Source: Antilocapra americana | Lineage: Eukaryota > Chordata > Mammalia > Artiodactyla > Antilocapridae | Assembly: GCA_007570785.1 (NCBI GenBank) | Contig: ML661900.1 | Coordinates: forward strand, 4,670,864-4,734,863 | DNA: 64,000 nucleotides | Direction of reading: 5' to 3' | In this document: in pieces, positions 21,561 through 32,364 of the stretch | Layout: every line of letters starts with the position of its first letter | How positions within the stretch are numbered: the stretch's first letter is position 1 | The notes under the pieces: generated by a model | Seen by the model: only the letters and a program-made list of their open reading frames with translations | What the model was told of the DNA's origin: nothing | The model's database searches: none | Translations under genes and position numbers: made by a program

Positions 21561-23285
21561 TATTGGGGGCAGGGGTGTGGGGGTGGGGAAGGCGAAGAGA
21601 AGCTATAACAGCCTTGAGTTGAGGAGTTTCAACTTTGTTCAGGGGTAATAGTGGGAATGACACAGTCTAGGGAGAAGCCCTACCCATCCTTCAGCCATCA
21701 CAGATGCATTGCTAAGGGCTCCCCAAATCCAGGAGCCTTTGAAGGAGACCTCTTTCCTCATCCTAAGCCCAGTCCCAACCTCTGCTCCCAATCTCTCCAG
21801 CCAGACGCAGCACAGCCTCCCCCTGCTGACGGGAGCTGGAAATGGAAGGAGCCCAGGTCTGGCTGTGGTGGTGGTGTGAGTTCAGGAAGGGTCAGACTTT
21901 AGCACCCACCCACCAAGGTGCCCTGCAAAGACCCCAGACTTAGTTGTCACGTCATACCCAGTGCCAGTCCCAGCCTCGATGTCCTCTTCTGTACAATGGG
22001 AATGAAAATACTCAGCCACCAAGGAGGTTGGCAAAGAATTCCTGAGGAATGACACACAAGAACGACCCAGCACACAGGAAGCATCCAGCAAATGTCCTTT
22101 TCCTTCCACACACCTGGCCTTGGCTCTGTGGACCATCCCCAAAGTGCCTGCTGTCTCCTTTTTCCCACCTTCCCTGGCCATTTTCCTTCTGCCTTCCTAT
22201 CAGACTTTCCAGGGGCCTCAAGGGAAATGAGCTCATGGCTGTTGCCTGTTCTGGCTCAACACACCTCCTGAGGAGTCTTCCCAGGGCTTCCAGGTGGACC
22301 CTAGGGAGGCCAACCAGAGACAAACAGCCTTTCCCCAGAGTGCCTGATATCCGAGCAGAGCAGCAGTCTACACACCGTTCCATCTCTCCCACTCTCCTAT
22401 TCTGGGAGCCACACGGCCTTTGTGTTTGTGCTTAGGAATTTGTGTCCCCAGTTTTGCCATGCAACATCAGATAAGTAGCATCCCTCTCTTAACCTCAGTT
22501 TCTTTCCTAAGTATGGGGACAAGCTGGTGTGCCCGAAAGGGGCAATGGACATAAGTCTAAGTCATTTATTTTCCCTCAACAAGTTCAGGCCATGTCCCTT
22601 TATCCAGGAATTCTTCAGAGAGGCAGACGGGTACAAAAGACTTTGGAACCCTCGGGGGTCCTGCCCTTGTGCTAGTGACCAGAAGCTGTCACTGCCTCTG
22701 CCTCCCAGCAGACTTTACAGAAAGTCAAGGCATGAATATGAACAGACACATGGAGAAATCACTCCCCACTGCCACGGCAACAGAGTTTAGGGGCCAGGCC
22801 AGTGTGGGCAGCTCCTGGAAGATGCTCCTTCACGGGAAGCTAGGAACTAGCTGCTTCCTGCCACAAGGGCTGAGTCAGTGCCCCTCCTGATGTGTTTGCT
22901 CACAGCTCCTCTGCTGTTTTCAGCTGGGTCCACAGGCCAGTGGGGGAGACCTTGGCTGTACCCCAGACCCAGTCTGGTCTAGCTGGGGGCTAAGTGGCCT
23001 GCATGGAGTCCCAGAAGACAGTGGGCATTTCCTGCCTGTCTTCTCAGTCAATAACTGGCTTCCTGGATCAGGCTGAAAAATAGAGTCTAAGGGAGAAATG
23101 TCCCACCCAGTCAAGCTTTCTCCTTGCTGTCTCTCATCCCACCTCCCCACGTCCAAGTCTTTTCCTACCTGTCCTACCACCTCTTGGCTTCTACATATCC
23201 ATCCACCTCTCAAGTCCTTCCATACCTAAACAGCTTCCCCTGAGTACTCCCTGCCCTCTCCAATCTCTCTCCTCCTTTGTACTCT
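21561..23285. other. Single-copy DNA, little recognised
   Basis: About 1.7 kb of unique sequence. Weak MIR-like phrases appear at about 22,475-22,510 ('cctctcttaacctcagtttc'). No exon supported; the minus-strand frames at 21,882-22,392 lack domain features. Confidence 0.4.
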
Positions 23286-23289
23286 TAGC

Positions 23290-23410
23290 CTACTGTGTGT
23301 CAGGAGTTTTCATTCACTGGTTCACCTTTACACTAATTCCGGTGTTATCATTCTCATTGCAGAGAAGAGGAAGCCGAAGTTTAGTATGCACTTCCAGGAC
23401 TTGAACTGAG
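23290..23410 (-). mobile_element. MIR SINE fragment, minus strand
   Basis: Antisense MIR-like: 'cattctcattgcagagaagagg' and 'cttccaggacttgaactgag'. Diverged. Confidence 0.45.
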
Positions 23411-23419
23411 GGCCATTTT

Positions 23420-23850
23420 CTTCATTCTTTCCACAAACATTTGTTGAGGGCTTGCTCTATGCCAGGCTCTGGACCAGGTGTAGGGAATACACATCAGAGG
23501 AACTAGAGTCTAGAGAAAGACAGAGAACACTTTATATTGCAAAGAAAGGTAGAATTACAACTAGGACAAGTGCCAGGAAGCTCTGTGGAGCTATTTGGTT
23601 GAAGCACAGTCTGGTCTTGGGAGTCAGAAAAGGCTTCCAGCAGGATGTGACATTTGACCTAGTGCTGGAAGGTTGGGTAGACATTAACTTGGAGCAGTCA
23701 GGGGCCCCAGAGAGAGGGAATAGCTTGTGTAAAGGCCCTGTGTTGAGAGGAAGGAGAGAAAGGCCACAGGGCCAGAGCATAAAGAGAGGGGATTGGAGAT
23801 GGGGCTTCATGGGGCCAGGGCGGCAGGTTCCAGGGGACCCCACGAGGAGT
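23420..23850 (-). mobile_element. L2 LINE, minus strand
   Basis: Long antisense L2 run: 'aacatttgttgagggcttgc', 'gatgtgacatttgacctag', 'gagggaatagcttgtgtaaag', 'ggccctgtgttgagagg'. Confidence 0.7.
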
Positions 23851-24697
23851 TGAATGTTTAGCCTGGTGGCTCCTGGCTGGCCCTGGAAGTTTGAAGCAGA
23901 GGACAATGCCCACTGCTCCTCCAACTGCTCCCCAGCCCACCACTCTGCACCTTTGCACCCAGGGACCGCTTCCACCCCTTTCTTCTGATGTCCCAGCCCT
24001 AGCACAAAGTGGGACATGCTGAGGGCTCAGATTTGCAGCTGAACTGACAACTTGGTGGGCCGGGGCAGGGAGAGGCAGGAGACTTTGGCTCAGCCTTCAC
24101 CTGGCCTCCAGCTGAATGACTTCAGTCAGCTCCTACCTCTCTCTGTCCCTCATAACTGTAAGACAAAGATTAGACTGATTCCTTTGGCATCCCTGGTTGA
24201 TCCTGGGGCATAGCCTGTAATAAGCGAATGGAAAAGACTCAACAGTCGAAATGATCCTGCCTGAGCCAGAGGATTCAAGGCCTAGAGTCTTGCAGGGGTA
24301 CAGAGTAGGGCACTGCTTGGGGCCTGCTGCTGGCCTAGTGCCATCCCATCTCGCCTCTCCTGAGCTTACCTTCCCAAATGAAGCACTCCAAGGGGCCTTT
24401 CCTCCTCCCCTCCACCCCAGCATGGCCCATGCCCTCACCTACTTCTCCCCCATCAGATATTTGGGAGTCCCTGTTGGCCTGTAAAAGCTGAACTGGATTC
24501 CTTGGGCATTTTGTTTTTCCATCTGTAAAAGGGTGTCATCCTTTCTCCTCCTGGCTCCCTGGGAGGAGACAAGATGAATAAACGGCTTATTGGTATAACC
24601 TCCACCTTCTCTATCAGGGCACTGCTCCCTTGTCAAGTGTCCTCCTGGGACCTTTATGTCGATAGCACTGGGGGAAACAGACACACCAACTGACCTT
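23851..24697. other. Single-copy DNA, nothing recognised
   Basis: Unique sequence with no supported exon, repeat or motif cluster. Confidence 0.4.
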
Positions 24698-24698
24698 T

Positions 24699-24927
24699 GA
24701 TTTTTTTTAAATATTTATTTATTTATTTATTTTTGGCTGGATGGTGTCTTAGTTGTGGTACACAGGCTTCTCTCCAATTGCGGCGCACAGAGCTCAGTAG
24801 TTGTGGTACTCAAGCTTAGTTGTCCCAGGACACATGGGATCTTAGTTTCCTGACCAGGTATTAAACCCAAGACCCCTGTGTTGAATGGTAGATTCTTAAC
24901 TACTGGACCACCAAGGAAGTCTCCCAG
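24699..24927 (-). mobile_element. CHR-type SINE, minus strand
   Basis: T-rich/TTTATTTATTT tail, 'cttagttgtggtacacagg', 'cctgaccaggtattaaaccc' and the head up to about 24,927. A short direct repeat 'ctgaccttt' flanks it (24,690-24,698 and 24,928-24,936). Confidence 0.92.
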
Positions 24928-25304
24928 CTGACCTTTTAAAACCTCCCCGGGAAGACCACAGCCAGCTGCCCTCCCCAAGGACACCACACACCTCCCAATA
25001 GGAAGTCCATGGAGGGGTGACTTGGGGTGCCACTTTCCCTCCCCCAGAGCTCCCTTGTGGGTCCAGACAATGGCTGGAGGGGGGCTGCTTCAGAACTTGC
25101 TCCCTCTCTGGGCAGCAATGCCCTTTGCCCTGTGGGAGGCTCACTCCTCTGAGTTGTACTTGCTGTTCTGACTGGCCTTATCTTTTTAAGGGTCCTCCTA
25201 AGGATGCTGCCCCCAGGCCAGGTCAGTTCATAGTTCTGTTCTATCAGCTTTTTCTACCATAATCACACCTACCTGTAAGTGGGGAAGCGCTTTTCTGTCC
25301 ACAA

Positions 25305-25425
25305 GTCTATCTCGTGTGCCTTCTCCCCAAAGCCTCACTACAGCCCAGGAAGTAAGAACAAGGATTCGCCTCATTTTACAGATAAAGAAACTGAATCACA
25401 GGAATCAGAGCAGTACAGACTTTGG
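25305..25425 (-). mobile_element. MIR SINE fragment, minus strand
   Basis: Antisense MIR: 'cctcattttacagataaagaa', 'actgaatcacagg'. Confidence 0.6.
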
Positions 25426-25639
25426 GGACCTGCGGTCCATCACAGTCATATGGGGCGGGGCAGTCAGGAAAGGAGGATGCCAAGAGCAGCAAGAGAGGTA
25501 GTTGTTGGAGATCTGAGTGGAGAAGTGACCCAGCCTATTATTGAAAGGTGGGACTGGAATTGTTTGGGAGGCCAGTGAGGCAGGGGGAGTTTAAGGACCT
25601 GAGAGTACACACAGTTCGGGGGACAGACCTACACTTCAG
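25426..25639. other. Single-copy DNA
   Basis: No feature recognised. Confidence 0.35.
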
Positions 25640-25745
25640 CTCTCACTCACAGGGGACATGCTCTGTGCCAGGCCCTGGGGGGCCCTGTCCTCAGGGAATT
25701 CACAGACTGTAGGCAGACAGGCACATCCATAGAGGAAGGTCAAGG
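25640..25745 (-). mobile_element. L2 LINE 3' fragment, minus strand
   Basis: Antisense L2 3' end: 'acatgctctgtgccaggccc', 'ctgtcctcagggaattcaca'. Confidence 0.55.
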
Positions 25746-26229
25746 TTCTGAGTTTTGGAGTGGTACTATACCGAGGTAGCTGGCAGGATCACAGAACTAA
25801 GAGTCAGGAGTCCATGGCACCTGGCCCCGAGCCTCAGTAGAGATGAGGGGGCGTCCCACGTTCACCTGGGCTGGTGCGTGTGAGATTGGGCTCTCCCAGA
25901 AAGACTGTGGATTGACTGCCCTTGAAGGGTGCATAGGGATTCACTGGGTAGGGGAAGGGGGCCTGAGGAGGGACGAGTGCAAGCAGAGGTTGTCTCTGAG
26001 TCCTCAGCACCCATCTGCCTGGGTCTGGCTACTGCAGGCATTTAGGGAGCATGTGCTGGCCAGTTGGATGGTGTTTGAATGAAAGAAGGAAGCCAGGGAG
26101 GAAGAGTGGGAGGGAGGGAGGGAGAAAGGGAGTGAGGACTGCTGAGAACAGACAGAAAAATAAGAAAGCACCCACACTGTCAAGGAAGGAGCAGGAGAGC
26201 AGATGTGGGGACTGGGGGAAAGTGGCAGG
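25746..26229. other. Single-copy DNA with a GGGA-rich patch
   Basis: A purine-rich (GGGA)n-like patch lies at 26,096-26,132. Otherwise unremarkable. Confidence 0.4.
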
Positions 26230-26350
26230 GGATCAGAGCCGGGTCACCAAGGTCCTTGAATGTGATGGGTGGTGGGGGGATCACTGCACTTTGAAGGATT
26301 TTAAAGAACATACATCTGGTGAGGCAGATGATCAGATCTGAATTTGTGGA
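26230..26350 (-). mobile_element. L2 LINE fragment, minus strand
   Basis: Antisense L2-like: 'ccaaggtccttgaatgtgatg', 'gcagatgatcagatctga'. Diverged. Confidence 0.4.
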
Positions 26351-26601
26351 CATGCCCTCCAGCTCCTGTGGGGCAGATAGGTGGAGGGGTGACACTGGAG
26401 GTCGGAGCCTGGGGAGACAGCCAGTGGGGTCCTCCAGATGAGGGGATGGGGTGGGATGGAGGGTAGATACTTAAGAATTCAAGAAGCAGGGCTTAGTGAG
26501 TGTGGAGGTGAGGAGAAAAGGGGCCCCCAAGGCCTTTCAACAGAATTTCCCGTGAGCTGGCCCCTGCCAGGCTTCATGACTTTGTTCCAGGAAACACTCA
26601 C

Positions 26602-26741
26602 ACCCGCCTCCCTGAGGGTCTGCACTGTGTAGGGGGCACCACAGAGCACGACTGGAACGCCCTTCAGGCTGAAGCACTCCTCCATGTAGCTGGGAGCGTT
26701 GAGGCTGGCTGACCAACCATAGATGAGCCCCTGCCCCTCAG
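26602..26741 (-). CDS. Candidate orphan coding exon (140 bp), product unknown
   Basis: On the minus strand an open frame of about 110 codons (26,479-26,811) contains a segment bounded by a good 3' splice site (a CT-rich tract ending in CAG before 26,741) and a strong donor GTGAGTG beginning at 26,601. Between them one frame stays open for 46 codons and most third positions are G or C, as in mammalian coding exons. The peptide runs EGQGLIYGWSASLNAPSYME and on to VVLCGAPYTVQTLREAG. Its mixed hydrophobic and aromatic composition differs from the Pro/Ser/Arg-rich chance frames elsewhere. I do not recognise the family and see no partner exon in the window. It could be a real exon of a minus-strand gene, a pseudogene fragment, or chance. 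Confidence 0.3.
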
Positions 26742-26810
26742 CTGGAGAGAGAGGCTCCCTGCCCAGGGCCTTGCCCCTCCAGGGACAGCTGCGTCCAATG
26801 AGTGACCACA

Positions 26811-27010
26811 AGTGAAAGCATTAGTCACTCAATTGTGTCTGACTCTTTGCGACCCCAAGGACTATATATAGCCCATGGGCTTCTCCAGGCAAGAAAACCA
26901 GAGTGGGTTGCCATTTCCTTCTCCAGGGCATCTTTCTGACCCAGGGATCAAACCCAGGTCTCCTGCATTGTAGGCAGATTCTTTACCATCTGAGCCACCA
27001 GGGAAGCCCA
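26811..27010 (-). mobile_element. Bov-tA SINE, minus strand
   Basis: Full-length reverse element, from the tail 'agtgaaagcattagtcactc' to the head 'gagccaccagggaagccc'. It lies only about 70 bp from the candidate exon. Confidence 0.95.
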
Positions 27011-27262
27011 AGGCAGGGGATAAAGGTCCAACTCTCCTGTCCCAACTCAGGATGAGCCCACAAAGAGAGCTCAGGTCCAGACTCCCATTGCTCTGTGCTA
27101 TGTATGCATCACAAACCATCTCCCCACTCTGCCCCATCCTGCTTCCCGCATTCCCTCCCTGCCACGAGTCTCAATCCCAATAAACCTCCTGCATGCTAAT
27201 CTTTACCAATGTGCTGGTATTAACATCCTCATTTCACCCCTAGGGAAGTTTCAGCTCAGAGA

Positions 27263-27556
27263 TGTTAAGTGACTTATCCATGGTTGCACAGCTGATAGGT
27301 GGCAGATCAGGGGCTGGCTAGGGAGGGAAGAGGCCAGGAATCTTGGCTGGATGAAGCAGAGAGACTGAGGGAGAGTCAGTCCCCAGGGAAGTCTGGTCCA
27401 GCCTGTAGACCAGCACTGGAACCAGGAGGGACTTATTCCATCCGCCTCTCTCTCCCCATTCCACAGATGGGGAAACTGAGATCAGAGAAGAGAAAAGATT
27501 GTCCAGGCGCTAATGATGGCCCTAGGAGTGTTCCCTAAGGTTCTGCCTCCCAGACC
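27263..27556 (+). repeat. Inverted duplication 2, arm A
   Basis: The reverse complement of this block aligns end to end with 29,272-29,583. In the core of about 245 bp I count roughly 14 differences, near 94% identity; the outer 60 bp is more diverged. It carries MIR-like ends around a non-repeat middle, and the high identity includes that middle. This is therefore one duplicated segment, not independent MIR insertions. Confidence 0.88.
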
Positions 27557-27576
27557 AGTACAGGCATTTCCTTTGG

Positions 27577-27867
27577 CTTATTTATTTATTTATTGTTGGA
27601 CTGGCTTTTCATTGCTGTGTGCAGACTTTCTCTAGTTGTGGTCCAAGGACTTCTATTTGTGGTAGCTCCTCTTGTTGTGAAACATGGGCTCTAGGTATGC
27701 AGGCTTCAGTAGTTGTGGCTCGAGGGCTCTAGAGTGTGGGCTCAGAGGTTGTGGAACATGGACTTAGTTACTCCACAGTATGTGGGATCTTCCCGGACTA
27801 GGAATCGAACTGGTGTCCCCTGATTGGTAGGTGGATTCTTAACCACTGGACCACCAGGGAAGTCCTG
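27577..27867 (-). mobile_element. CHR-type SINE, minus strand, target-site duplication
   Basis: TTTATTTATTTATT tail, 'tctctagttgtggtccaagg', 'gtatgtgggatcttcccgg' and the head 'ggaccaccagggaagtcc'. Flanking direct repeats of 14 bp (one mismatch) lie at 27,563-27,576 and 27,868-27,881. It inserted immediately outside inverted-repeat arm A. Confidence 0.95.
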
Positions 27868-27989
27868 GGCATTTTCTTTGGACCAGACTGCTCTTCTCTT
27901 TCCACCAGCCCCTTTTGCAGCAGCAGGTCTCAGGCACAGAGACCTGTCAGGGTTGACCCTTACTCAATTCCCCCAAGGCTGGAACGAGG

Positions 27990-28335
27990 TGCCTGCGGTT
28001 TCCCCAGGCTTGCAGAGACCTTCACAGCAGCCTGAGCTGCCCAGCACTGGCATGAAGTTGTGATGTACTGGGCTGTGCAAGGCTGGATCTGACTGGCACA
28101 GCAGAGCAAACAGATGAAACAGACGGGAAGAAAATCAATTTGAGTGTTTGATTAATTTTAATTTTTAATTTGCACGGAGAGGAGCGCTCCCCATTTGATA
28201 CCGCATGCCCACTGTGAGCTGCTGGCCATGGCTGCCACAGCTGCAGCTTGCTGTGCCCAGTGGCTGCCTGCCCTTCTGTCAGGCGACCCAGTCTCTCCCA
28301 TGGCAGACTGGCTTTCTGCAAAGCAGAGAGGAAGG
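27990..28335. promoter_or_regulatory. Candidate conserved non-coding element, homeodomain-motif cluster
   Basis: The core at 28,125-28,215 contains 'gtttgattaattttaattt' and 'tttttaatttgcac', a run of TAAT/ATTA homeodomain-type sites, then 'ccatttgataccgcatgcc'. AT-rich within GC-rich flanks and not a recognised repeat. It sits in the loop of inverted duplication 2. Enhancer role inferred. Confidence 0.5.
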
Positions 28336-28830
28336 GGACTTCTGCCCCTTCTGCCCAGGAGAGAAGAGCCTGCTAAGTCCCCTCTGTGGCCAAGTGGGAG
28401 GAGCCAAAGGTATGCTCCCTCCTGGGAGGACACAAGTCAGGGCACATCTGCACAAAGTCACTATGGATGAATGAACTCTCGGGCATGGTGACAGGCCAGT
28501 CTGGGGGGCAAGGGAGATTCTGGGTGCATATCAGTTCACAGGTGCTAAGTAATTGCCCAGGCCACTTACATTCAAGAGTAACTCTGTACCTAGTGTCAGA
28601 TCTGCCTTAAAACTAGGACAATCTCAGCTCCTGTGTTCTGAGACTTCGAGGGTCAAAGCTCTGCTCTTTGTTGATTTGGAATTTGACCATATACAGAATG
28701 AAGAAAGTTGGTCTGAACTGCAAGAGACTAAATCCATCATATACACCCTCTAGCTCCTGGTCCTTTCTCACCGCCAGGACCCATACTCTGAGAGCATCAG
28801 CTTATTGGGTTGAGAACAGAGAGCCTGGAA
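28336..28830. other. Single-copy DNA
   Basis: No repeat or exon recognised. Confidence 0.4.
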
Positions 28831-28831
28831 G

Positions 28832-28915
28832 GAGGCAGACCTAGTTGGAATCCTGGCTCTGCCACTTCCTAGCTGTGTGACCTTAGGCAAATCACAAAAT
28901 CTTTCTGAGCATGGC
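28832..28915 (+). mobile_element. MIR SINE fragment, plus strand
   Basis: Sense MIR: 'atcctggctctgccacttcc', 'agctgtgtgaccttaggcaa'. Confidence 0.8.
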
Positions 28916-28924
28916 CGTCAAGGA

Positions 28925-29060
28925 CACACCATTCAGTGGCCTCCTCCAGGAATCCTTCCCTGATTATAACTTCTGTCCTCACCATTACTATTCCCAAGTG
29001 CTGGCCCTGCCCTAAACACAAGCCTTTTCTGACCTTTCCTTGACCCTCAGTAACTTGACT
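28925..29060 (+). mobile_element. L2 LINE fragment, plus strand
   Basis: Sense L2: 'cctcctccaggaatccttcc', 'ctgattataacttctgtcc'. Confidence 0.55.
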
Positions 29061-29271
29061 GTGTGCACTGCACACATTGCATGGGGTGATGTGCTGAAAA
29101 GAAAGTGACTTTTGGTGTAGACATCCCTGCTTCAAATCCAAGCTCACCTCCAGGATGGCTGCTTGGGCCCATCTCTTGAGCATCTCAGATTCAGGGGATC
29201 CAAACTGAACACAACAACCCTCCTCAAACTACCTTTGTCTCTTTTTCTTCCCCATCTCATTAAGCAATATC

Positions 29272-29583
29272 CCGGTCTAGGTGGTAGAACCCTAGGGAAC
29301 ACGCCTAGGGTCATCATTAACTAACATTATGCGCCTGGGCAATCTTATCCCTTCTCTGATCTCAGTTTCCCCATCTGTGGAATGGGGAGAGAGAGGCAGA
29401 TGGAATAAGTCCCTCCTGGTTCCAGTGCTGGTCTACAGGCTGAACCAGATTTCCCTGGGGACTGACTCTCCCTTGTCTCCCTGCTTCAGCCAGCCAGGAT
29501 CCCTGGCTTCTTCCCTCCCTAGCCAGCCCCTGATCTGCCACCTATCGGCTGTGCAACCATGGGCAAGTCACTTAACATCTCAA
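29272..29583 (-). repeat. Inverted duplication 2, arm B
   Basis: Partner of 27,263-27,556 in reverse complement. Shared blocks include 'gaataagtccctcctggttc', 'cagtgctggtctacaggctg', 'ccctagccagcccctgatct'. Relative to arm A it has a small insertion of about 10 bp near 29,322. The match stops abruptly at both outer ends. Confidence 0.88.
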
Positions 29584-30394
29584 GCCAGTGAAACTGAAAC
29601 TCGGATCCACTGAAACTCCTCCATCTGCCCCATTCCTTGCATCCTACCTGCCCCAGGCCCTCTGTCCCCATCCTCCACTCCTACCCTCTGATAGCACAAG
29701 CAAAGGGAGAGGGATTCTTCATTGTATTTACTCCACTGCATTGCAGGGCTGGGGAGGCCTTCTGAAAACAGCCAGTCCTCCCTTCCATTCTACAAGATGA
29801 GGACCCTGAAACCCAAAAAGAGGCAAAGACCTGCCCTGGGCCCAATGATCAACTGCCCACAACAGAGCCACAGTGAGAAGTCTGGTCTCCTCTGCAGCCC
29901 AAGTGGGCATTGCAGGGAGGTCATGGTCAGGGCCAGGCCCTGGGACAGTGGTAGAAGGGAACCTGAAGCCCCCCAAGTCCCAGCCCACCTACCCTCATAC
30001 CCAAAACCCAGAGAGTCTGCAGAGGAGGGATGAGGGCTGGGCTGTGTTCAAGTTCCCAGGCAGAATGAGTAACCCACTACTGAGAAGCTCACGAAAGCCA
30101 CACATCACTCCATGATGACTCCACAGCCCAGCACCTCACAGTCCCGCTTGGAAGTGGCCAGAGCAGCAAGCGTGAAGGGGCCTCAGTTATGACTAGAGCC
30201 ATTGGCCATTCTCTGTGTCGCCCTTTCCCTACACCCAGTTTTCCTACTGCCTGGAATTCTATTAACCTTGCCTGGCTCAAATGCAAATTAATCCATTCTG
30301 GCCATTAGAAGAGTTGGTACAAGGGTGGGTGAGAGGGCGGGAAGAGGAGTCATCCCAGTTAGAAGTCCCAGAGAGACCCCAGGGTAGACAGGCT
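29584..30394. other. Single-copy DNA, nothing recognised
   Basis: GC-rich unique sequence without a supported exon or repeat. Confidence 0.4.
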
Positions 30395-30480
30395 GACCCC
30401 TTTTACTGAGCACCTTCTGTGTGCTGGGCACTGAGCTAAGGGCTTCACAAGCTTCCTTACTGCTCCAAGGCCCCCTCCCT
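30395..30480 (-). mobile_element. MIR SINE fragment, minus strand
   Basis: Antisense MIR 3' section: 'ttttactgagcaccttctgt', 'gtgctgggcactgagctaag'. Confidence 0.7.
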
Positions 30481-30514
30481 GTTACCCAAGCATCATTCAA
30501 CCCCTCCCAGTTGA

Positions 30515-30660
30515 AACCCCTCTCAGTTTCCTCTCCTGTAAGATAAGATCAGTATTAAGAGCTACCTCTGGAGACTATTGGGTGATTAAACAGGAAAAGG
30601 TGTTTAAAGTGCTCCTACATTGCTGGACACAAAATACATGCTAATTAAATGCTAATTTTG
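30515..30660 (+). mobile_element. MIR SINE fragment, plus strand
   Basis: Sense MIR: 'tctcagtttcctctcctgta', 'attgggtgattaaacagg', 'ggtgtttaaagtgctcc'. Confidence 0.65.
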
Positions 30661-30716
30661 TGATAAAGCCAAGAATGGATCCAGTTCATGTTCATGCTTG
30701 TTAAATTTGAGCTGCT

Positions 30717-30993
30717 GGACTTGCCAGGTGATCCAGGAGTTGAGAATCAGCCTGCCAACACAGCGGGTGTCGGTTTGATCCCTGGTCTGGGCAGATCCCA
30801 CATGCCACAGAGAAACTAAGCCCATGCACCACAATTACTGAGCCCTGCTCTAGAGCCCAGGTGGGCCCCACAACATGAGAAGCCACCACAAGGAGAAACA
30901 ACCGGACAGCAGCCCACACTCCCCAACTAAAAGCTCATGAGCAGCAACGAAGACCCAGAGCACACAAAAATAAATAAATAAATAATTTTTTAA
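30717..30993 (+). mobile_element. CHR-type SINE, plus strand, target-site duplication
   Basis: Head 'ggacttgccaggtgatcca', body 'agatcccacatgccacag', tail AAATAAATAAATAAAT. The 14-bp flanking repeat (one mismatch) lies at 30,703-30,716 and 30,994-31,007. Confidence 0.95.
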
Positions 30994-31007
30994 AAATCTG
31001 AGCTGCT

Positions 31008-31394
31008 TGTAAGATAAATGTTTTACCACTTGCTGCTGGAATGGGGTAGAGCTGGGAGTGGAGAGGGGATTCTGCCCAGGGCTATGGGACAAGGGAGTTG
31101 TCTAGAAACCCACAGCATTAATACTAAGACAAAGCATAGAGCAGGGATAAGGTCACAGGAAATGGACCACAGGAAGCCAGAATCCACTCTTATCTTTTAA
31201 AAGCCTCCCTCTCTGAGGTTTGGCCCTAGGTGGGCTGACCCCAAAGGTCTCTGAGTCTTTTGGATTGGACCAAGCCAGGCAGTCAAGGAGAAGGAATGAG
31301 AACTTCATCCAGTGGGAGGGAGGGGGGAGTGGCAGAGACCCCAGTGAGACAGAGACGTTAGGAAGACAGTTCTGCAACAGCCACCAATACCCAG
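31008..31394. other. Single-copy DNA
   Basis: No feature recognised. Confidence 0.35.
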
Positions 31395-31520
31395 CCCTTA
31401 AAGCACTTGTGTTTGTCCTTTGCCCACATTTTCTCATCTCATCCACTGAACAACCATGTCAAGGGTATTGTTATACCCATACACAGAGGAGTCCCCAAGA
31501 GGCCAATAATGACTTGCCAT
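31395..31520 (-). mobile_element. MIR SINE fragment, minus strand
   Basis: Antisense MIR-like: 'cacattttctcatctcatcc', 'agaggagtccccaagaggcc'. Diverged. Confidence 0.45.
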
Positions 31521-31815
31521 TTGAGCCTGGATCTTTCTGTTTTCTAAAGACCAGGCTTGGAACCATATGAAGAAGGATCAAGGAAGAAGCTAGTGCCAGG
31601 GTCCGGCTTCTTCTCTGGGTTCCAAAACCCCTGGTCCAGGCCAATGAGGCCTTCCAGTTTCCAAACCAAGGCTTCCTCAGATAATCAACAGTTTAGAAGC
31701 CCAGAAAATGTCTGCCTCTTCCCAGTCTGGAAGCAAGATAGAGGTTACTGTGGAAAGAATCTGGCCATGTACTGGAGGTTCTTGGAGCAGAGCTGGAGCA
31801 GAAATGCTTGAGGTT
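31521..31815. other. Single-copy DNA
   Basis: No feature recognised. Confidence 0.35.
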
Positions 31816-32258
31816 AAAAAATAATAACAGTTTACTGCACTAACTACATACCAAGCACTGCGTTAAGTGCTTTAGGTATTATGTTTCATTCTACAGCATC
31901 CTTTGAAAGTGAAAGTCGCTCAGTGGTGTCTGACTTTTTGCTACCCCATGGACAATACAGTCCATGGAATTCTCCAGGCCAGAATACTGGAGTGGGTAGC
32001 CATTCCCTTCTCCAAACGATTGAACCCAGGTTTCCTACATTGCAGGAAGATTCTTTACCAGCTGAGCCACCAGGGAAGCCCGAGAATACTGAAATGGGTA
32101 GCCTATCCTTCTCCAGCAGATCTTCCCAACCCAAGAATCAAATGGGGGTCATCCCTATTTCACAGATGAGGAAACTGAAGCACAGAGACTGTTAAGTAAT
32201 GCCTCCAAGTTCACAGAGCCTAGAAGAGACCAAACCAAGATTCAATTTCAAGCAGTGA
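31816..32258 (-). mobile_element. MIR SINE, minus strand, split by a Bov-tA
   Basis: The left part (31,816-31,905: 'ccaagcactgcgttaagtgc') and the right part (32,148-32,258: 'tatttcacagatgaggaaac') are consecutive sections of one antisense MIR. The Bov-tA at 31,910-32,145 lies between them, so the SINE inserted into an existing MIR. Confidence 0.75.
31910..32145 (-). mobile_element. Bov-tA SINE with tandem partial unit, minus strand
   Basis: One Bov-tA (to about 32,080, with an internal deletion) plus a second partial unit ('gaatactgaaatgggtagcc' onward). Nested inside a MIR. Confidence 0.9.
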
Positions 32259-32364
32259 TGTTGCACCGGCCATGACTCTAACCAGCTACCAAGCTGCCGA
32301 TCAAAACAGCCAAGTACTGCCCCAAAGCCCAGAGCAACCCGGAATAGTGTTGCAGCACTCCAGG

